Origin: Lachnoclostridium sp. UBA3320
Lineage (GTDB): Bacteria > Bacillota > Clostridia > Lachnospirales > Lachnospiraceae
Assembly (NCBI GenBank): GCA_002361175.1
Contig: DESG01000060.1
Coordinates: 4,035-68,034, forward strand
DNA: 64,000 bases
Direction of reading: 5' to 3'
Shown: positions 26,582 to 35,545 of the stretch, piece by piece
Position numbering within the stretch: position 1 is the first letter of the stretch
How the letters are laid out: the number at the start of each line of letters is the position of its first letter
Translations under genes and position numbers: made by a program
The notes under the pieces: model-generated
The model's input: only the letters and a program-made list of their open reading frames with translations
Databases searched by the model: none
What the model was told of the DNA's origin: nothing

Positions 26582-26761
26582 TTAGCATTTTGCTTTATTC
26601 GGCTGAATATCCAGCTGTTTTGAAAATTTAACTCCTTGCATAAACATTAACAAATCTGCCAGTTCTTTCTTGCTAAATCCGTTCAAAAGCTCCAGAAGTT
26701 TTGCTGCTTCTTGTTTATTTTCTTTTATGAGTACAATGCTTGTTTCTTTTATATCTGCCAT
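26582..26761 (-). CDS. First gene of early operon, 59-aa phage protein
   Basis: MADIKETSIVLIKENKQEAA continues to KKELADLLMFMQGVKFSKQL. ATG 26761 has AGGAGG nine bases upstream; the frame is open further but would run into the promoter. A small helical protein seen at the start of early operons in clostridial phages; function unknown. It is the first gene after the leftward promoter at 26840. Confidence 0.65.
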   Translation of the reverse strand: MADIKETSIVLIKENKQEAAKLLELLNGFSKKELADLLMFMQGVKFSKQLDIQPNKAKC

Positions 26762-26839
26762 TGCGCTTCGCCTCCTGTAGTTTTTAATAACCATCAATAT
26801 TATTTTAAAGCATTTACTGTTTTTTGTGCCTATGCTCAC

Positions 26840-26868
26840 ATTATAAATATATATATTGTAATTGTCAA
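26840..26868 (-). promoter_or_regulatory. Leftward early promoter
   Basis: On the minus strand TTGACA (26868-26863) and TATAAT (26845-26840) are both perfect consensus with 17-base spacing. It drives the early operon. Its -35 box lies inside the left half of the inverted repeat GTCAACCCAAAA/TTTTGGGTTGAC, so a bound regulator would block it. Confidence 0.85.
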
Positions 26869-26906
26869 CCCAAAATTTTGATATTTATTATTTTTTTTGG
26901 GTTGAC
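26864..26906. promoter_or_regulatory. Shared operator between divergent promoters
   Basis: GTCAACCCAAAA (26864-26875) and TTTTGGGTTGAC (26895-26906) are a perfect 12-bp inverted repeat. Each half includes the -35 box of one of the two divergent promoters. This is the likely site of the genetic switch, bound by the XRE repressor encoded at 26966. Confidence 0.78.
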
Positions 26907-26930
26907 TTGTACATGATAAGAATGTATACT
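26902..26930 (+). promoter_or_regulatory. Repressor promoter
   Basis: TTGACT (26902-26907) and TATACT (26925-26930), 17-base spacing, pointing at the XRE repressor gene. Weaker than the opposing promoter in the -10 box, as expected for a maintenance promoter. Confidence 0.78.
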
Positions 26931-26965
26931 AAAATTGTACTATCTAAGAAAGGAGGAATTATCTA

Positions 26966-27493
26966 ATGGAAATGTATGAAAGAATAAGATATTTAAGAAA
27001 AAACTATCTTCATTTATCTCAAACTGTATTCGGTGAAAAATTAGGTGTTAGCCGTGATGTGATAAAAAACATTGAATTAAACGCACTTGCACGTCCAGAA
27101 CAGAAACTTTCATTAATAAAATTAATATGTAAGGAATTTTCTGTTAGCGAAGACTGGATATTGAATGGTACAGAACCTATGATTATTGAGCCAGACACTT
27201 TCAGTCTTGATGATTTTGTGAAACAGCACAATGGCACGGAGTTAGAGCTTGAAATTATGAAAGCATATTTTGAACTTGAGCCTGATGTTCGTCAAAAGCT
27301 GATACAACATTTCAGTTCAGTATTTGTTAAAAACAAAAATGAGCCTGAAAAACTATCACCTACAGAAATTGCAGAAGCAGAGTATATAAAAAGTCGCTCC
27401 AAACCTGCAAAGAAAATGGAACAATATGCTTTGAGTTCTACCGAAGACACCACTGATTCTGAAAACAATGCTGAAAAAGCAGCTAATCAGTAA
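26966..27493 (+). CDS. XRE-family phage repressor (175 aa)
   Basis: An N-terminal Cro/CI helix-turn-helix (IRYLRKNYLHLSQTVFGEKLGVSRDVIKNIELNALARPEQKLSLIKLICKEFSVSEDWILNG, residues 5-68). An acidic helical tail follows, with no S24 peptidase domain. SOS cleavage of the LexA type is therefore not expected, and the BRO antirepressor may relieve repression instead. AGGAGG precedes ATG 26966. Confidence 0.87.
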   Translation: MEMYERIRYLRKNYLHLSQTVFGEKLGVSRDVIKNIELNALARPEQKLSLIKLICKEFSVSEDWILNGTEPMIIEPDTFSLDDFVKQHNGTELELEIMKAYFELEPDVRQKLIQHFSSVFVKNKNEPEKLSPTEIAEAEYIKSRSKPAKKMEQYALSSTEDTTDSENNAEKAANQ

Positions 27494-27495
27494 CA

Positions 27496-27522
27496 AAGCC
27501 TGACAAATTCAATGCCAGGCTT
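27496..27522 (+). terminator. Hairpin after repressor gene
   Basis: AAGCCTG/CAGGCTT with a 13-base loop lies just after the repressor stop. The following bases are A-rich rather than T-rich, so termination on the plus strand would be weak. Confidence 0.4.
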
Positions 27523-27546
27523 CTAAATAAAAAAGGAGGTTATTTT

Positions 27547-28128
27547 ATGAGTAGTTTAAAAAAAACACTTTATGGCAGATGTCACATTATTAAAAATTGG
27601 TCTGATTGGGATTACTCTATACATTGTGATAAATCTCAAATAGATAGACAGGGACGAGCAATGACTTACCCTTTCACTTTTAAAGTGAATGAGCATACTA
27701 AAACTGCCCGATTTTCAAGTACAAGTAGTCTTCCTTACTATGACACGACATTGTCTTCTTGCACCTGCGCTGATTTTGAAGAAAGAAAGCTTCCTTGTAA
27801 GCATATTTACAGACTTGCAGTAGAGCTAGATATCCTTGAAATAGTAAGGCGACCTTCTTTTAATAGGGAAAAGCTTGAATATGTTAGAAATTCTCCTGAT
27901 ATTGACAACGAGCCTGACCAAATAAAACGTCAAAAAAGTGGTATGAGTTCTAAATGCAAACCTATAGAGATTGATTACGAAAATGAAACTGCCCTTTTTA
28001 GCGGTTCTAGTAAATCTCCTTATATTACTACCCCCACAACCTGTACTTGCCGTGACTTTTTCGTTAGAAGACTACCATGCAAACATATTTATCGCCTTAA
28101 ATATGAATTGAATAATTATAATAGTTAA
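27547..28128 (+). CDS. Tandem SWIM zinc-finger protein
   Basis: A 193-aa protein with two SWIM motifs, CxC-x9-CxH: C72/C74/C84/H86 (CTCADFEERKLPCKH) and C166/C168/C178/H180 (CTCRDFFVRRLPCKH). Each is preceded by a beta-rich segment (FKVNEHTKTARFSSTSSLPYYDTTLSS and IDYENETALFSGSSKSPYITTPTT). The chain is therefore an internal duplication. SWIM domains bind DNA or proteins. It sits in the lysogeny region between repressor and integrase, so it may be a lysogenic cargo gene. AGGAGG precedes ATG 27547. Confidence 0.8.
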   Translation: MSSLKKTLYGRCHIIKNWSDWDYSIHCDKSQIDRQGRAMTYPFTFKVNEHTKTARFSSTSSLPYYDTTLSSCTCADFEERKLPCKHIYRLAVELDILEIVRRPSFNREKLEYVRNSPDIDNEPDQIKRQKSGMSSKCKPIEIDYENETALFSGSSKSPYITTPTTCTCRDFFVRRLPCKHIYRLKYELNNYNS

Positions 28129-28262
28129 TAAAATTTACATACAATAATAAATGACAAGCAATTTCGATTAGCTTTAAAAAGTAAAGTAAGAACTTAAACA
28201 CAATGCTATTATATCATAATTTTTAAAGATAAGCTTATATAAATATAAAGGGGGAAATTCAT

Positions 28263-29306
28263 ATGAAAAAGAAATTAACAACTATGTTTCTTGCAATCAC
28301 TTTACTTATAACTACTTTGCCTGTTTATACAAGTGCAGAAGAGTGTACTGAGCACCAATGGAGTGAATGGTATGAAATAAATGAGCCAACTTGTATTTTT
28401 GCTGGTTCTGAGCGTAGACATTGTGAGATTTGTTACGAAGAAGAATATAGAAAAATACCAGCAACTGGTCACCAGTGGGGTGAATGGGAAACAAGGGAAG
28501 AGCCAACCTGTGGAGAAGCTGGATATAAAGTAAAAGAGTGTGTCATATGCAATCAAAGTGAACAGGAAACAATACCTGCAACGGAAGAACATCTATGGAG
28601 TGAATGGATAGTTGACGAAGAACCAGATTGTGAGTATACAGGTTCTGAATGCAGAGAGTGTGCTATCTGCCATGAGAACGAGAAGAAAGAAATACCAGTA
28701 ACTAATGAACATGACTGGGACGAATGGGAAGTTACAAAAAGAGCAACTGTTTTTTCAGAGGGAACGAAAAGTCGTGTTTGCGATTATTGCTATAAAAAAG
28801 AAAAAAAATCTATTCCTAGATTAAAAGCAAAAATTACTTTAGAAGAAAAAACTGCTACTGTAGAGAGTGGCAAAAATCATAAAATTAAAATTAAATCAAA
28901 AACATATGGTGATAAAGTTAAGAAATGGACATCCAGTAATAAAAAAGTTGCGACCGTGGACTCTAGTGGCAAAGTAACCGGAAAGCAAGTAGGAACTGCT
29001 ACCATCACACTTAAGATGCAGTCTGGCGTTCAGGCAAAGTGTAAAATTAAAGTAACTAAACCAAAATACAGCACTAATTCAAGACCTAGTAAATCTAATT
29101 CTGGTGGTTCTGGTTCTCATAATTCCCACTCAGGTGGAAGTAGCGGTAGCAGTACAAATGCACCAACGTCTGGTTATGTGTGGATTCCTAACACTGGCAG
29201 TAAGTATCACAAAGATAGCACCTGTGGTAATATGAAAAATCCTAGTAAAGTGTCACTTGAGGAAGCTAAAAATGCTGGATATGAACCATGTAGTAAATGC
29301 TATTAA
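28263..29306 (+). CDS. Secreted Trp/Cys-repeat protein with Ig-like domain
   Basis: 347 aa. A signal peptide (residues 1-25, ending TSA) is followed by four repeats of about 40 residues with the pattern H-x-W-x-E-W...C...G...C-x-x-C, in which the last repeat has lost its middle Cys. A bacterial Ig-like (Big_2) domain at about 180-260 reads KWTSSNKKVATVDSSGKVTGKQVGTATIT. A Gly/Ser linker leads to a C-terminal Cys motif (KYHKDSTCGN...GYEPCSKC). It is probably an exported surface or extracellular protein carried by the prophage. GGGGGAAA precedes ATG 28263. Confidence 0.8.
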   Translation: MKKKLTTMFLAITLLITTLPVYTSAEECTEHQWSEWYEINEPTCIFAGSERRHCEICYEEEYRKIPATGHQWGEWETREEPTCGEAGYKVKECVICNQSEQETIPATEEHLWSEWIVDEEPDCEYTGSECRECAICHENEKKEIPVTNEHDWDEWEVTKRATVFSEGTKSRVCDYCYKKEKKSIPRLKAKITLEEKTATVESGKNHKIKIKSKTYGDKVKKWTSSNKKVATVDSSGKVTGKQVGTATITLKMQSGVQAKCKIKVTKPKYSTNSRPSKSNSGGSGSHNSHSGGSSGSSTNAPTSGYVWIPNTGSKYHKDSTCGNMKNPSKVSLEEAKNAGYEPCSKCY

Positions 29307-29406
29307 AAACGCAAATAATAAATACTTATCTAAAAAAAAGAAAACCGTGACGATTTACTTTTATGGGCGAAGTTTATCAGCTCTGAAAAGAAGAAGGAGT
29401 ATATCC

Positions 29407-30603
29407 ATGGCATTAATAAAATGCATTGAATGTAATCACGTAGTATCTGACAAGGCATCTGCATGTCCTAACTGTGGATGCCCTGTTAGTTTTTCGATTG
29501 AAGCTGTTATTTCTGCTGAAACCGAAGCCAGCAAACCTGAGCCAAAGAAAAGGAAAACAAGAAAACGCAAGAAGCATAAAAAGCTGCCTAACGGTTTTGG
29601 ATGCATAAGGCAGCTTTCTGGCAATCGTTCCAGACCGTTTGCAGCATATCCACCTGTAAAGGCATTTAACCTTAATGGTTCGCCAGTATCACAACCTGCT
29701 ATAGGATATTATAAGGACTGGTATCAGGCGTTTGATGCGTTGCGTTCTTTTAATGCAAACCCATATGATATAGCGCATGAGAATATAACATTTGCAGAAT
29801 TGTTTGAACTGTATTTTAAAGCTAAATATACAAACAACAAAAAGAAACAATATTCTAGGGCATCTATGGATTCAACGAAAGCTGCGTTTAAGAATTGCGC
29901 TCCACTTCACCAGAAAAAATTTAAAGACTTACGCAAATATGACCTACAGAATATAATAGATAATTGTACATTAAAACATGCAAGTCTTGAACTTATTGTT
30001 ACTTTATTCAAACAAATGTATAAATTTGCGAAAGAAAATGACATTACAGATAAAGATTATTCTGAATTTGTTAGAATCAATATACCTGATGATGACGAAA
30101 ATGGAGAACCGTTCTCACAGGAAGAACTTGATATCCTCTGGAAAAATAAAGATGATGAAACAGTACAGTTTATCCTTGTAATGATTTATAGTGGATTCCG
30201 TATAAAGGCATTTGAAACTATAGAGATAAACAAAGAAGAACAATATTTTAAAGGTGGAGTAAAGACGAAAGCTGGGAAAAACAGGATTGTGCCAATACAT
30301 AACGCTATACTTGATTATGCTTTTAATTTTAACCCTGACAAGTTTAGGGTTACTACTTTCAGGGTTAAAAAATTCTATCCTACGTTACAGAAGCTTGGCA
30401 TTGCTGTAACATTATCTGGTAAAAAACACACACCACATGACTGCCGCCATACATTTTCATGGCTATGCGATAAATATAAAGTAGATGAATTATCCAAGCA
30501 TTTAATAATGGGACATAGCCTTGGTGGAGATGTAGAAAAATCTGTTTATGGTCACAGAACCATTGACGAACTGCGGACTGAAATAAACAAAATAAAGGTA
30601 TAA
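29407..30603 (+). CDS. Phage tyrosine integrase with N-terminal zinc ribbon
   Basis: 398 aa from ATG 29407 (AAGGAG upstream); the longer frame would overlap the secreted protein gene. Residues 4-25 form a zinc ribbon (CIECNHVVSDKASACPNCGCP), followed by a Lys/Arg-rich stretch. The core-binding domain and the catalytic domain follow: Arg in SGFRIKAFE, HxxR in HDCRHTF, MGH, and the terminal Tyr in VYGHRT. It catalyses integration and excision. As the last gene at the right end, it places the attachment site just downstream. Confidence 0.92.
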   Translation: MALIKCIECNHVVSDKASACPNCGCPVSFSIEAVISAETEASKPEPKKRKTRKRKKHKKLPNGFGCIRQLSGNRSRPFAAYPPVKAFNLNGSPVSQPAIGYYKDWYQAFDALRSFNANPYDIAHENITFAELFELYFKAKYTNNKKKQYSRASMDSTKAAFKNCAPLHQKKFKDLRKYDLQNIIDNCTLKHASLELIVTLFKQMYKFAKENDITDKDYSEFVRINIPDDDENGEPFSQEELDILWKNKDDETVQFILVMIYSGFRIKAFETIEINKEEQYFKGGVKTKAGKNRIVPIHNAILDYAFNFNPDKFRVTTFRVKKFYPTLQKLGIAVTLSGKKHTPHDCRHTFSWLCDKYKVDELSKHLIMGHSLGGDVEKSVYGHRTIDELRTEINKIKV

Positions 30604-30760
30604 AATTTGTTACTAATTGTTACTAACCGTACTTAATTTCAATGATTTTTCCTCAATTTTATCTAACTTTAAAATCTCTGCAAAGCCTTATAAAATGGGC
30701 TTTTAAGGCATAAATACGCATTTCGTTAAAAAGCACAAATTTTAAACCTTTCTTAAAGTT
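30604..30760. other. Probable right attachment region
   Basis: Between the integrase and malQ lie a tandem repeat TTGTTACTAA TTGTTACTAA (near 30606-30625), which could be integrase arm sites, and an imperfect hairpin GCCTTA...TAAGGC. The core cannot be chosen without the left junction. Confidence 0.4.
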
Positions 30761-32371
30761 TCAAATTACTGGACTATTTACAGGTTCTACAAATTTTTCG
30801 ATATCTTTACTGCAATCTGATGAAGATAATTCTGCTTTACTCTCTTCAAGAAATCTTTCTTTATAAATTACCTCTGGAAGTCTTGAATACACATCTGCCA
30901 TTTCAAAGAGTTTCTGTATCTCTTTTTCTCCAAATTCATTCTCTTTTAATCTCCATTTCCAATTTTGTCCAATGGTTGAAGGCAGGTTCATTCTTGCTGA
31001 ATTATCAAGCATAAGTGCATCTTGCATCTGTATAACTGATGTATCTGCAACACTTACATAAGCAAGTCTTATAATAGCTAATGCAAGTGCTTTTTTATCT
31101 GTACAGCCTGTATATGCTTTAAGATATTTATATCCTTTACTATCAAGTGTATCAAGATATCCTATAAGTGTGTCATTATCATGTGTCCCTGTATAAACAA
31201 CACAATTTTTATTATGATTATGAGGAAGATATTCATTAGAACAGTGTCCATCAAATGCAAATTGTAGTACTTTCATGCCTGGATAATCAGTTTCTTGCAA
31301 AAGTTTCTTTGCCTCTGGCATTGATACTCCAAGGTCTTCTGCTATAATTTGTGCATCGCCTATTGCCTCATCTATTGCGTCTGTAAGTTTCTTTCCAGGA
31401 CCTAGCCTGTATTCACCGTCTGACGGAGTTTTATCCACAGGAATTGCATAATATTTTGCTATTCCAATAAAATGGTCTATCCTTATAACATCATACATAC
31501 TTGCTGCTGATGCCATTCTCTTTTTCCACCAAGCAAATCCATCTTTTTCCATAACATCCCAGTCATAAAGTGGATTGCCCCATTTCTGTCCATAGTCTGA
31601 AAATATATCAGGAGGACAACCTGCTACATCTACAGGCATAAGATTTTCATCAATCTGATACTGTAAAGGATTAGCCCACACATCTGAACTGTCAAGAGCA
31701 ACGTAAATAGGTATGTCCCCAATAATACTTATATTATTATCATTAGCATATTTTTTAAGTTTTTTCCATTGACTATAAAACTTAAACTGCACATATTTCC
31801 AAAACTCAACATTTTCTTTAAGTAAATTCTTATAATGTGCAACTGCCTGCGGTTTTCTTTTCTTTATGTCTTCATTCCACAAAAGCCATTCTTTCTGTCC
31901 AAAATGCTCTTTACATGCCATAAAAAGCGCATAATCGTCAAGCCATTCTTTATTGTCTGATACAAACTTCTTATACTTTCCACTCTCACGTTCTTTCGTA
32001 TTATTAAAAGCTTTTTTTAGTACTTTAAATCTGCTTTCATATATCTTGCCATAGTCAACGCTATCTAATGCACTCCCCCAGTCATACGCCTCTACATCTT
32101 CTTTTTTTAAAATATTCTCTTCTATAAGAAAGTCAAGGTCTATAAAATATGGATTGCCCGCAAATGTTGAAAATGACTGATAAGGGCTGTCACCATAGCT
32201 TGTCGGTCCTATAGGCAGTACTTGCCAATATGTCTGTCCTGCTTTTTTTAACTTATCTACAAATTCATACGCAGCTTTTCCAAATGTCCCTATGCCATAC
32301 GGAGATGGAAGACTGCTTACAGGTAAAAGTATTCCTGCTCCTCTTTTTAATCTTTTTTCCAAAAAATACAC
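30761..32371 (-). CDS. malQ: 4-alpha-glucanotransferase (amylomaltase)
   Basis: A GH77 enzyme that moves maltosyl or larger glucan units between alpha-1,4-glucans in maltodextrin use. Motifs seen: RGAGILLPVSSLPSPYGIG, GDIPIYVALDSSDVWANP, nucleophile region VIRIDHFIG, acid/base IIAEDLG, and GTHDNDTLIGY. The length (about 530 aa) is usual. GTG 32371 and TTG 32362 are both possible; AAAGGGG spacing favours TTG 32362. It is the first host gene right of the prophage. Confidence 0.95.
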   Translation of the reverse strand: MYFLEKRLKRGAGILLPVSSLPSPYGIGTFGKAAYEFVDKLKKAGQTYWQVLPIGPTSYGDSPYQSFSTFAGNPYFIDLDFLIEENILKKEDVEAYDWGSALDSVDYGKIYESRFKVLKKAFNNTKERESGKYKKFVSDNKEWLDDYALFMACKEHFGQKEWLLWNEDIKKRKPQAVAHYKNLLKENVEFWKYVQFKFYSQWKKLKKYANDNNISIIGDIPIYVALDSSDVWANPLQYQIDENLMPVDVAGCPPDIFSDYGQKWGNPLYDWDVMEKDGFAWWKKRMASAASMYDVIRIDHFIGIAKYYAIPVDKTPSDGEYRLGPGKKLTDAIDEAIGDAQIIAEDLGVSMPEAKKLLQETDYPGMKVLQFAFDGHCSNEYLPHNHNKNCVVYTGTHDNDTLIGYLDTLDSKGYKYLKAYTGCTDKKALALAIIRLAYVSVADTSVIQMQDALMLDNSARMNLPSTIGQNWKWRLKENEFGEKEIQKLFEMADVYSRLPEVIYKERFLEESKAELSSSDCSKDIEKFVEPVNSPVI

Positions 32372-32393
32372 CCCTTTCTAATAAATACAATTT

Positions 32394-32894
32394 TTAAAAT
32401 TTGCTTATATTTTCTGATTCATCATCACTTTTTCGTATCTCTCTTATTTGTGCATAATAGCCATTTTTATCATCTATTGCAATATATACTCTATCACCAG
32501 ATTTATGCTTTAACAGTGCCTTGCCCATAGGTGACTCAATGCTTATCATATTATTAAGAACATCACATCTTACAGTTGTGACAACTTTATATTCCTCCTC
32601 ACAGTCGTCATCTTCAATATACAATAACACTGTATCATTTAAACCAACTTCATCGCCAGCAGATTCATCTTCAATAATCTTTGCAGTTTTAATCATTTTC
32701 TCAAGGTAACGTATTCTGCTTTCATTTTCATTTTTAAATTTTTTTGCCGCCTTATACTCAAAGTTTTCACTTAAATCTCCATGTGCTCTCGCTTCTTTTA
32801 CATCTTCAAGCGCCTGTTTTCTAATAACAAGTTTTCTGTGCTCAATTTCCTGCTCCATCTTTTCTATATCTTTTTTTGTAAGTTTATCATACAT
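32394..32894 (-). CDS. GreA/GreB-family transcription factor
   Basis: 166 aa. An N-terminal coiled coil (residues 5-75, ARAHGDLSENFEYKAAKKFKNENESRIRYLEKM, whose tip acidic residues DLSENFEY act in RNA polymerase backtrack cleavage) and a C-terminal FKBP-like domain (ISIESPMGKALLKHKSGDRVYI). The match is good to GreA, although the C-terminus is diverged and acidic, so it may be a paralogue. GGAGG precedes ATG 32894. Confidence 0.88.
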   Translation of the reverse strand: MYDKLTKKDIEKMEQEIEHRKLVIRKQALEDVKEARAHGDLSENFEYKAAKKFKNENESRIRYLEKMIKTAKIIEDESAGDEVGLNDTVLLYIEDDDCEEEYKVVTTVRCDVLNNMISIESPMGKALLKHKSGDRVYIAIDDKNGYYAQIREIRKSDDESENISKF

Positions 32895-32922
32895 ACCAGT
32901 TCCTCCACTTTAGCACACAAAA

Positions 32923-32959
32923 CAGGACATTGACAATAAAGTTGTTTGACAATGCCCTG
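32923..32959 (-). terminator. Terminator after the Dabb gene
   Basis: CAGGaCATTG/CAATGcCCTG forms a 10-position stem with one mismatch. On the minus strand it is followed by TTTTG. It separates the Dabb gene from the Gre-family gene. Confidence 0.7.
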
Positions 32960-32973
32960 ATACAAGCAAAATC

Positions 32974-33276
32974 TTATCCTTTATAATCCATACACATTCT
33001 AACTTCTGTATATGGACGTACATAGGTATCTGCTACTTTTACATGTTCTGGATGTGACTGGTATCTTTTAAGTGCCTCTTCATCTTCCAGTTTGCAGTCA
33101 AGCATAACATCAGCATTAGAAGATGGCAGCGGCTCATTGACGACTTTTATATCCAAAAGTCCTGGAATTTTTCCAGAAAGTGCTTCCAAATTACTCTTTA
33201 TTTCATCTACAACTTCCTTTTTGCTCTTTCCATTTAAATCTTCTTTAAGTTTCCATAAAATAACATGATTTACCAT
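32974..33276 (-). CDS. Dabb (stress-responsive alpha/beta barrel) protein
   Basis: A 100-aa protein: VNHVILWKLKED at the start, IPGLLDIKVVNEPLPSSNADVMLDCKLED, then HPEHVKVADTYVRP. This is the dimeric alpha/beta barrel Dabb family. Most members have no known bacterial role. AAAGGAAA precedes ATG 33276. Confidence 0.88.
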   Translation of the reverse strand: MVNHVILWKLKEDLNGKSKKEVVDEIKSNLEALSGKIPGLLDIKVVNEPLPSSNADVMLDCKLEDEEALKRYQSHPEHVKVADTYVRPYTEVRMCMDYKG

Positions 33277-33293
33277 AATATTTCCTTTCTTTA

Positions 33294-33638
33294 CTACAAA
33301 GCCTCAATCGCTTCTACTGTCTGTTTATAATCCTTTTGTACTTGCATATATAATTTATCAACACCATCAGAATATCCATTACGCAATGCTTCTGTAAGTT
33401 GTGAACTTGATTCCCCAAGCATAGTAAAACTTAAATTCATACATACACCTTTTAATGTATGTGCAGCGGCAAATGCCTCTTTATAATCTTCTTCCTCCAT
33501 TGCCTGACAAAGTTTGTCATATCCACACTGATTAGGAAATTTTAACATAAATTTTTTAATTATAACATCACTGTGCAGGCGTGAACATGCCTGACTATAA
33601 TCTCCTTGTAAAGCTGCGTAACACTCTTCTACTGTCAT
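33294..33638 (-). CDS. HPt domain phosphotransfer protein
   Basis: 114 aa from ATG 33638 (AAAGGAG upstream). It is a single histidine-phosphotransfer domain with the phosphorylated His near residue 60 in AFAAAHTLKGVCMNLSF. Free HPt proteins relay phosphate between kinases and regulators. It follows a chemoreceptor gene, suggesting joint signalling, but no kinase lies next to it. Confidence 0.87.
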   Translation of the reverse strand: MTVEECYAALQGDYSQACSRLHSDVIIKKFMLKFPNQCGYDKLCQAMEEEDYKEAFAAAHTLKGVCMNLSFTMLGESSSQLTEALRNGYSDGVDKLYMQVQKDYKQTVEAIEAL

Positions 33639-33683
33639 TGTTTTTCTCCTTTCAGTAACTTTCTTATCCAATAAAAGTGCATT

Positions 33684-35378
33684 CTATATAATAAATTTAT
33701 CCATCAAAGACACCATGGATTCTACTTGTGCTTTCTGCTGTTCACTTATAGCTGCAGTTTCCTCTGATGTTGCAGAATTATTATCTACTACAGCAGATAC
33801 TTGTGTAATATTTTCATTTGCTTCACGCATATCTTCCACTTCATCTTCCAGTATTGATGCAATCTGCCCCATCTTTTGTGTAGCGTCCATAGCATCAACC
33901 ATGACTTGTGACATATTTGCAACAGTTTCATTAGCAATAGATATGCCTTTGTCAACTGCTTCAATTGTAGTTTCAATAAGAGTTGTCGTCCTTCCAACTG
34001 CCTGTGCAGACTCATCAGAAAGACTCTTTACCTGCTCTGCAACAACAGCAAATCCTTTGCCAGCTTCTCCTGCCCTCGCAGCTTCGATTGCAGCATTTAA
34101 AGACAATAAATTTGTCTGAGAAGCTATATCTTCTATATCACTAATAATAGTTCCTATTTGTTCTGAACACTTGCTAATTGCAGTAATCGCTTCCTTTAAT
34201 TCCTGCATCTTTTCATTGCCTGTCTGCAAAGTTTGTCCTGCTCTTGATGCAAGTTCAACTGATTCTTTAGCAGCCACTGCATTACTTTCCATATTCTTTT
34301 CCATATTATTAAATATTTTTACAAGCTCTGAAACCTGCAGTGCCTGTGAAGTACAACTCTCTGCAAGGTCCTCTGCAGCACATGAAAGCTGTTCTGAACC
34401 CTTATCTACACTTGCCGAAACTTCACGCATGGCAAGAAGCATTTCTTTCATCTTGTTTCCAATACTTATAAAAGATTCCTTAATTTGTATAAATTCTCCA
34501 ACATATTCTTTTTGTATATTTATATTGTAATTTCCATTACTCATCTGTTCTAAAGTATCAGAAATCTCCTGTACCATATCTGTAATATTGTGTTTCATAA
34601 AATTAATTGATGAAACCATAGAGCCAACTTCGCTGCTATCTTCATACATATCAAAATCTACTCTAAAATTGCCATTTGCAAGCTCACTCATTTGCGCAGA
34701 TACTTTCTTAATAGGGTCAAGCAGTTCTTTCCTTGCAAATTTTATTATCTGTATTATTTCATAAGATATAAATAAAAATGAACCTATAAGAAGTAACTGT
34801 ATCACAATCATTAATACACTTAAAATTTTTCTTTTATTATCTTTAGAAGACTGTATCTGAACAATAATATCATCAGTAAGCGCATTAATCTCATCTACTG
34901 TATTTCTATACTCATCACTAAAAACATAATCGCACGCCTTATCTGTATCTCCAGCAGATGCATAATCCATTGATTCTTCCTCTAAAGGTACAAGTCCCTC
35001 TGATAATGACATAATTCTGTTTAACTCTTCCCATTCGCTATCAGATAAATTTATACTATTTAATACTTCTATTGCGTTATCCCTTGACTTATCTTCATTA
35101 AGTTCTTTCATATAGTCATCATAATAACCCTTGTCAGCAGTCACGGCATATGATTGTACTGAATATGTAAGAATTTTAGAACCATTTCGATATTGACTTA
35201 GTGCTTCAGTTGCTTTAAGTTGTTCTGTCTGTGCATTAGATGAAAATAGATTGACAATTATAGATATAAGTAAAAAAAAAGCTCCTATTATTACTGCAAA
35301 TAAAGTGCGTTTTACACGCATTGTCAAAGTTTCTCCTTGCCCCATAACATGTGTCTCATTATTATTTTTTTTTGCCAT
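33684..35378 (-). CDS. Methyl-accepting chemotaxis protein
   Basis: 564 aa. Two membrane helices at about 25-48 and 193-216 enclose a helical sensor domain, followed by HAMP (about 217-270). A second HAMP-like linker and the signalling domain come next, with the conserved hairpin tip [40 protein letters not shown]. The C-terminus has no pentapeptide tether. It detects an unknown signal and controls CheA. AAAAGGAG precedes ATG 35378. Confidence 0.94.
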   Translation of the reverse strand: MAKKNNNETHVMGQGETLTMRVKRTLFAVIIGAFFLLISIIVNLFSSNAQTEQLKATEALSQYRNGSKILTYSVQSYAVTADKGYYDDYMKELNEDKSRDNAIEVLNSINLSDSEWEELNRIMSLSEGLVPLEEESMDYASAGDTDKACDYVFSDEYRNTVDEINALTDDIIVQIQSSKDNKRKILSVLMIVIQLLLIGSFLFISYEIIQIIKFARKELLDPIKKVSAQMSELANGNFRVDFDMYEDSSEVGSMVSSINFMKHNITDMVQEISDTLEQMSNGNYNINIQKEYVGEFIQIKESFISIGNKMKEMLLAMREVSASVDKGSEQLSCAAEDLAESCTSQALQVSELVKIFNNMEKNMESNAVAAKESVELASRAGQTLQTGNEKMQELKEAITAISKCSEQIGTIISDIEDIASQTNLLSLNAAIEAARAGEAGKGFAVVAEQVKSLSDESAQAVGRTTTLIETTIEAVDKGISIANETVANMSQVMVDAMDATQKMGQIASILEDEVEDMREANENITQVSAVVDNNSATSEETAAISEQQKAQVESMVSLMDKFII

Positions 35379-35545
35379 ATTTTCTTCTCCTTTTCCAAAA
35401 AAACATCCCCCTTTGATATAAGCCGACTATTAAATTTTATTATAAGCCTTAAACATACTTTAGTCAAGATTTATTAAATTTTTACAGCTCTGATATTATT
35501 TTGATGTATCTTATAATTGATTACTTTAATATTTTTGGAATATAA

